Source of the DNA: Acidobacteriota bacterium
Lineage (GTDB): Bacteria; Acidobacteriota; Terriglobia; Terriglobales; SCQP01
Assembly: GCA_021818645.1 (NCBI GenBank)
Contig: JAKATS010000147.1
Coordinates: 1-7,260 of the forward strand
DNA: 7,260 nt
Reading direction: 5' to 3'
Shown: in pieces, positions 5,662 to 7,260 of the stretch
Position numbering within the stretch: the stretch's first letter is position 1
Layout: the number at the start of each line of letters is the position of its first letter
Notes under the pieces: generated by a model
Told to the model about the DNA's origin: nothing
Databases searched by the model: none
Seen by the model: only the letters and a program-made list of their open reading frames with translations
Made by a program: the position numbers and the translations under genes

Positions 5662-6705
5662 GCCTTTAAGAGTGGGCTTTTTGAATGGGACGGGAACCGC
5701 GCTTTTTGGAACTTTTAAGACAGTCTTTAATGCCCCGATGAACCGCTCACCGGCTTGTGGTCCTTCGATCATTTCGGGTCGTGGTCGCATCCTCTCCATC
5801 ATGCCATAGACGACTGCCTTCTTGCTGCTCCGTACAACCGGCGCCGACATGAGGAAGGGCTCGGAACGCAGCCAGTCTTTTGGGAGACTGAGATTCCTAG
5901 AAACGAACATCACCTCTTTCCCCTCATGGCGTCCATTCGCGGCATAGCTAAGGCCGTAGGCTACGCGGCGGCATCGAGGATATAGGCCGTGTCGAACAGC
6001 GGAATAGTCGTAGGTAACCACCCAAGGCACTTCCAGTTTGGCAACTTCATGAGATAATTCCCGATGCCCATCAATCGTGTAGTTGTTCAAATAGAGGTCC
6101 TGTCCGTTTTCAATGTAGGGAGGGTCATAGAAGGCGAAACCGCTCTTCCCCAGGTTTGCTATTACCGTTTTCGTGAAGTCGAGAGCGTCCATCTGGTAGA
6201 GCCTTATCCGACTGCCGAACCGCCCGATTTTCCGAATTCTTTGAATCAGTTCGGGTTTGCCAAATCTTGCATCAACTCCCCATTCTCCGGTTTGCTCTTT
6301 TCCGCCGATTACTCCACCATCAATGATCCCAGATCGGTTTGTTCGATTGAGGAATAGCGCCGCAAACCCAAGGTCATCTAGTGCAGCCGAGTCTCGGTTT
6401 TCGTAGACGGCCCGTTGCCGTTGCCACTCTCGCATCGTGACCTTGGTCTTCTCGATGCGGCTGCATAGGTCTGTCGTGTTGTTCAGAACTGAATGCCAGA
6501 ATGCAAACACTGGACGGCTGAGGTCGTTGATGTGAATAACTGAAGCGTACTCCTCAAGAAGAAGCGCCAAGGCGATTGCCGCTCCTCCGGCGTAGGGTTC
6601 CGCGTAGTGAACATCTTTCAGCTTGTTCTCTTCTAGCAGCCGCGTGACAGTTGGCACTAATCGGCGCTTGCCGCCGGGGTATCGAAGTGGCGTGTAGTAG
6701 GGCAT
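5635..6705 (-). CDS. D12-class N6-adenine DNA methyltransferase, orphan (DNA adenine methylase)
   Basis: This 356-residue protein transfers a methyl group from S-adenosylmethionine to the N6 of adenine in a specific DNA site. The D12/Dam-type order is clear: PLRYPGGKRR at 6-15 (motif X), YAEPYAGGAAIAL at 34-46 (motif I, SAM binding), HINDLSRP at 58-65, FLNRTNRSGI at 118-127, the catalytic DPPY at 194-197 in GFAFYDPPYIENG, and VVTYDYS at 229-235. The family core is about 270-290 residues. Beyond that is a basic tail (about 290-356) with FIGALKTVLKVPKSAVPVPF and a Lys/Arg-rich end, not needed for catalysis and perhaps for DNA binding. No restriction endonuclease gene is seen, so it may act in regulation, protection from host restriction, or maintenance of a mobile element. 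The recognition sequence cannot be read from the protein. The start has no convincing Shine-Dalgarno site. Confidence 0.93.
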   Translation of the reverse strand: MPYYTPLRYPGGKRRLVPTVTRLLEENKLKDVHYAEPYAGGAAIALALLLEEYASVIHINDLSRPVFAFWHSVLNNTTDLCSRIEKTKVTMREWQRQRAVYENRDSAALDDLGFAALFLNRTNRSGIIDGGVIGGKEQTGEWGVDARFGKPELIQRIRKIGRFGSRIRLYQMDALDFTKTVIANLGKSGFAFYDPPYIENGQDLYLNNYTIDGHRELSHEVAKLEVPWVVTYDYSAVRHGLYPRCRRVAYGLSYAANGRHEGKEVMFVSRNLSLPKDWLRSEPFLMSAPVVRSSKKAVVYGMMERMRPRPEMIEGPQAGERFIGALKTVLKVPKSAVPVPFKKPTLKGKRPTTRKG

Positions 6706-6714
6706 CTCACTGCC

Positions 6715-6744
6715 ACTATAGACGCTGGACTATGTTCTTGGCCA
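6715..6744 (-). promoter_or_regulatory. Possible methyltransferase promoter
   Basis: In the 47-nt gap between the 152-codon ORF and the methyltransferase, TATAGT (complement of 6715-6720, 5 of 6 bases) is preceded, at 18 nt, by TGGCCA (complement of 6739-6744, 4 of 6). The predicted start is about 3 nt before the ATG at 6705, which again gives almost no leader. Weak evidence; the gene could also be cotranscribed with the ORF upstream. Confidence 0.35.
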
Positions 6745-6752
6745 GCACTTTC

Positions 6753-7211
6753 TTATGGTGCCCAAATCGCAGTCATGAACGGCTGCAAATTTTCCCAATA
6801 CGTTAGCAAATCGCCCGCCGCAGGAATGATGAAACGATTGTGGACATACTCATTCATCAGGGCTGTAGACGGTGCGAGAAAAGAATCCTTGTGGCACTGT
6901 TGGCGAACTGGGGCCGCTTGGGCAGTCGTCAGCTTATTCTTCGCAATCAAATCCGTAGTCACCGCCAGCAGCTTGGTGCTGAGCCTTTCATCCTTCGTGG
7001 TAAGGCTGGCTGATGCGATATGACAATCCGCACTCAGTTCAATGAACACGCGGAATAGCACACTCACAGCGTTTGTGAATGTCTCAACGTTGAGGCGTCG
7101 AAGTTCCTGCTCCATTACGCGGATACGGGGATCGGTGCCCTCCGTGTCAATAATGCTGAGACAGAAAACCCGGTAATAATTAGCGAGCAGGGCGAGGATA
7201 TGACTCAGCAT
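6753..7211 (-). CDS. Hypothetical protein, probably the C-terminal domain of a larger protein
   Basis: The product is 152 residues, mostly helical. Its best blocks are [18 protein letters not shown] (45-62), [19 protein letters not shown] (80-98), [16 protein letters not shown] (112-127) and [12 protein letters not shown] (139-150). I recall similar blocks at the C-terminus of longer uncharacterised proteins, some with ParB-like N-terminal domains, but I cannot confirm this. The first 30 residues look less conserved than the rest. The ATG at 7209-7211 has no Shine-Dalgarno site and follows, 9 nt later in the same frame, the TGA that ends the reading frame entering from the right. So it may be a translationally coupled gene or the tail of a gene broken by a nonsense codon. 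It lies 47 nt upstream of the methyltransferase on the same strand and shares the lower GC of that region. It could belong with the methyltransferase as cargo. Confidence 0.6.
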   Translation of the reverse strand: MLSHILALLANYYRVFCLSIIDTEGTDPRIRVMEQELRRLNVETFTNAVSVLFRVFIELSADCHIASASLTTKDERLSTKLLAVTTDLIAKNKLTTAQAAPVRQQCHKDSFLAPSTALMNEYVHNRFIIPAAGDLLTYWENLQPFMTAIWAP

Positions 7212-7220
7212 GAATACGCG

Positions 7221-7260
7221 TCAGGATTTCATCTCTTTAGCCGCAGCGGGGTCCGCTGCG
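7221..7260 (-). CDS. C-terminal end of an upstream ORF (partial), same frame as the 152-codon ORF
   Basis: The minus-strand frame entering from the right edge reads AADPAAAKEMKS and stops at TGA (complement of 7221-7223). Only 12 codons are visible, so coding status is uncertain. It is in the same frame as the ORF at 6753-7211, which fits either two adjacent genes or one gene interrupted by a stop codon. The Ala/Pro/Lys-rich composition would suit a linker or a protein tail. Confidence 0.35.
   Translation of the reverse strand, partial: AADPAAAKEMKS
7242..7260. repeat. 8-bp inverted repeat at the right edge
   Basis: CGCAGCGG (7242-7249) and CCGCTGCG (7253-7260) are perfect reverse complements with the 3-nt spacer GGT. 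The structure may extend beyond the window. It lies inside the partial reading frame and may simply reflect its Ala codons. Confidence 0.4.

Noticed and set aside
6711..6723. Similarity of TGCCACTATAGAC to GGCAACTATATAC at 4593-4605 as element ends
   Set aside because: Both are in the same orientation, not inverted, and the likeness is explained by AT-rich -10-like sequence.
1..7260. tRNA, rRNA, CRISPR array or riboswitch
   Set aside because: No cloverleaf, rRNA-like stretch, regularly spaced repeats or recognised riboswitch core was seen on either strand.

Overview
The left part of the window (roughly 1-4550) looks like a GC-rich chromosome, with short intergenic gaps and the genes on the minus strand. 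The gene set is a periplasm-directed protein, an outer-membrane beta-barrel protein ending in Phe, a zinc-independent MDR oxidoreductase and TrpD. This points to a Gram-negative-type bacterium. The style of the TrpD and of the secreted protein reminds me of Acidobacteriota, but that is inference from memory and cannot be proved here. The right part (about 4590-7260) is visibly poorer in GC: one 60-base line inside the transposase gene is 30/60 G+C, against 41/60 for one line inside trpD. It carries mobile-element genes and is probably acquired DNA.

Layout from left to right. Positions 1-151 (minus) hold the start of a Gln/Gly/His-rich hydrophilic protein that runs off the window. Positions 152-560 have no intact gene, but contain a group II intron reverse-transcriptase fragment (about 273-371, plus strand). 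This is cut off exactly where a 144-bp stretch bounded by 9-bp inverted repeats begins (371-514). Then follow, all on minus: an MDR-family quinone/alkene-type oxidoreductase (561-1535), a 12-bp perfect hairpin (1562-1589), an outer-membrane beta-barrel protein (1635-2456), trpD (2655-3746) and a secreted protein of a conserved but uncharacterised family (3840-4547).

The right part starts with an IS1595-family transposase (4641-5603, plus) driven by a near-consensus promoter placed so that the mRNA would be leaderless. It converges on an orphan D12-class adenine DNA methyltransferase (5635-6705, minus), and the two share what looks like a bidirectional terminator. Upstream of the methyltransferase, in the same direction, lies a 152-codon ORF (6753-7211) that looks like the C-terminal part of a larger protein. 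It is separated by a single in-frame TGA from another open stretch that enters from the right edge (7221-7260).

The chromosomal genes do not form an obvious pathway: trpD stands without other trp genes. The most interesting unit is the transposase, methyltransferase and 152-aa ORF. It fits a 'transporter' IS1595 element carrying a DNA-modification gene as passenger, but only one side is inside the window and I could not find a matching terminal inverted repeat.
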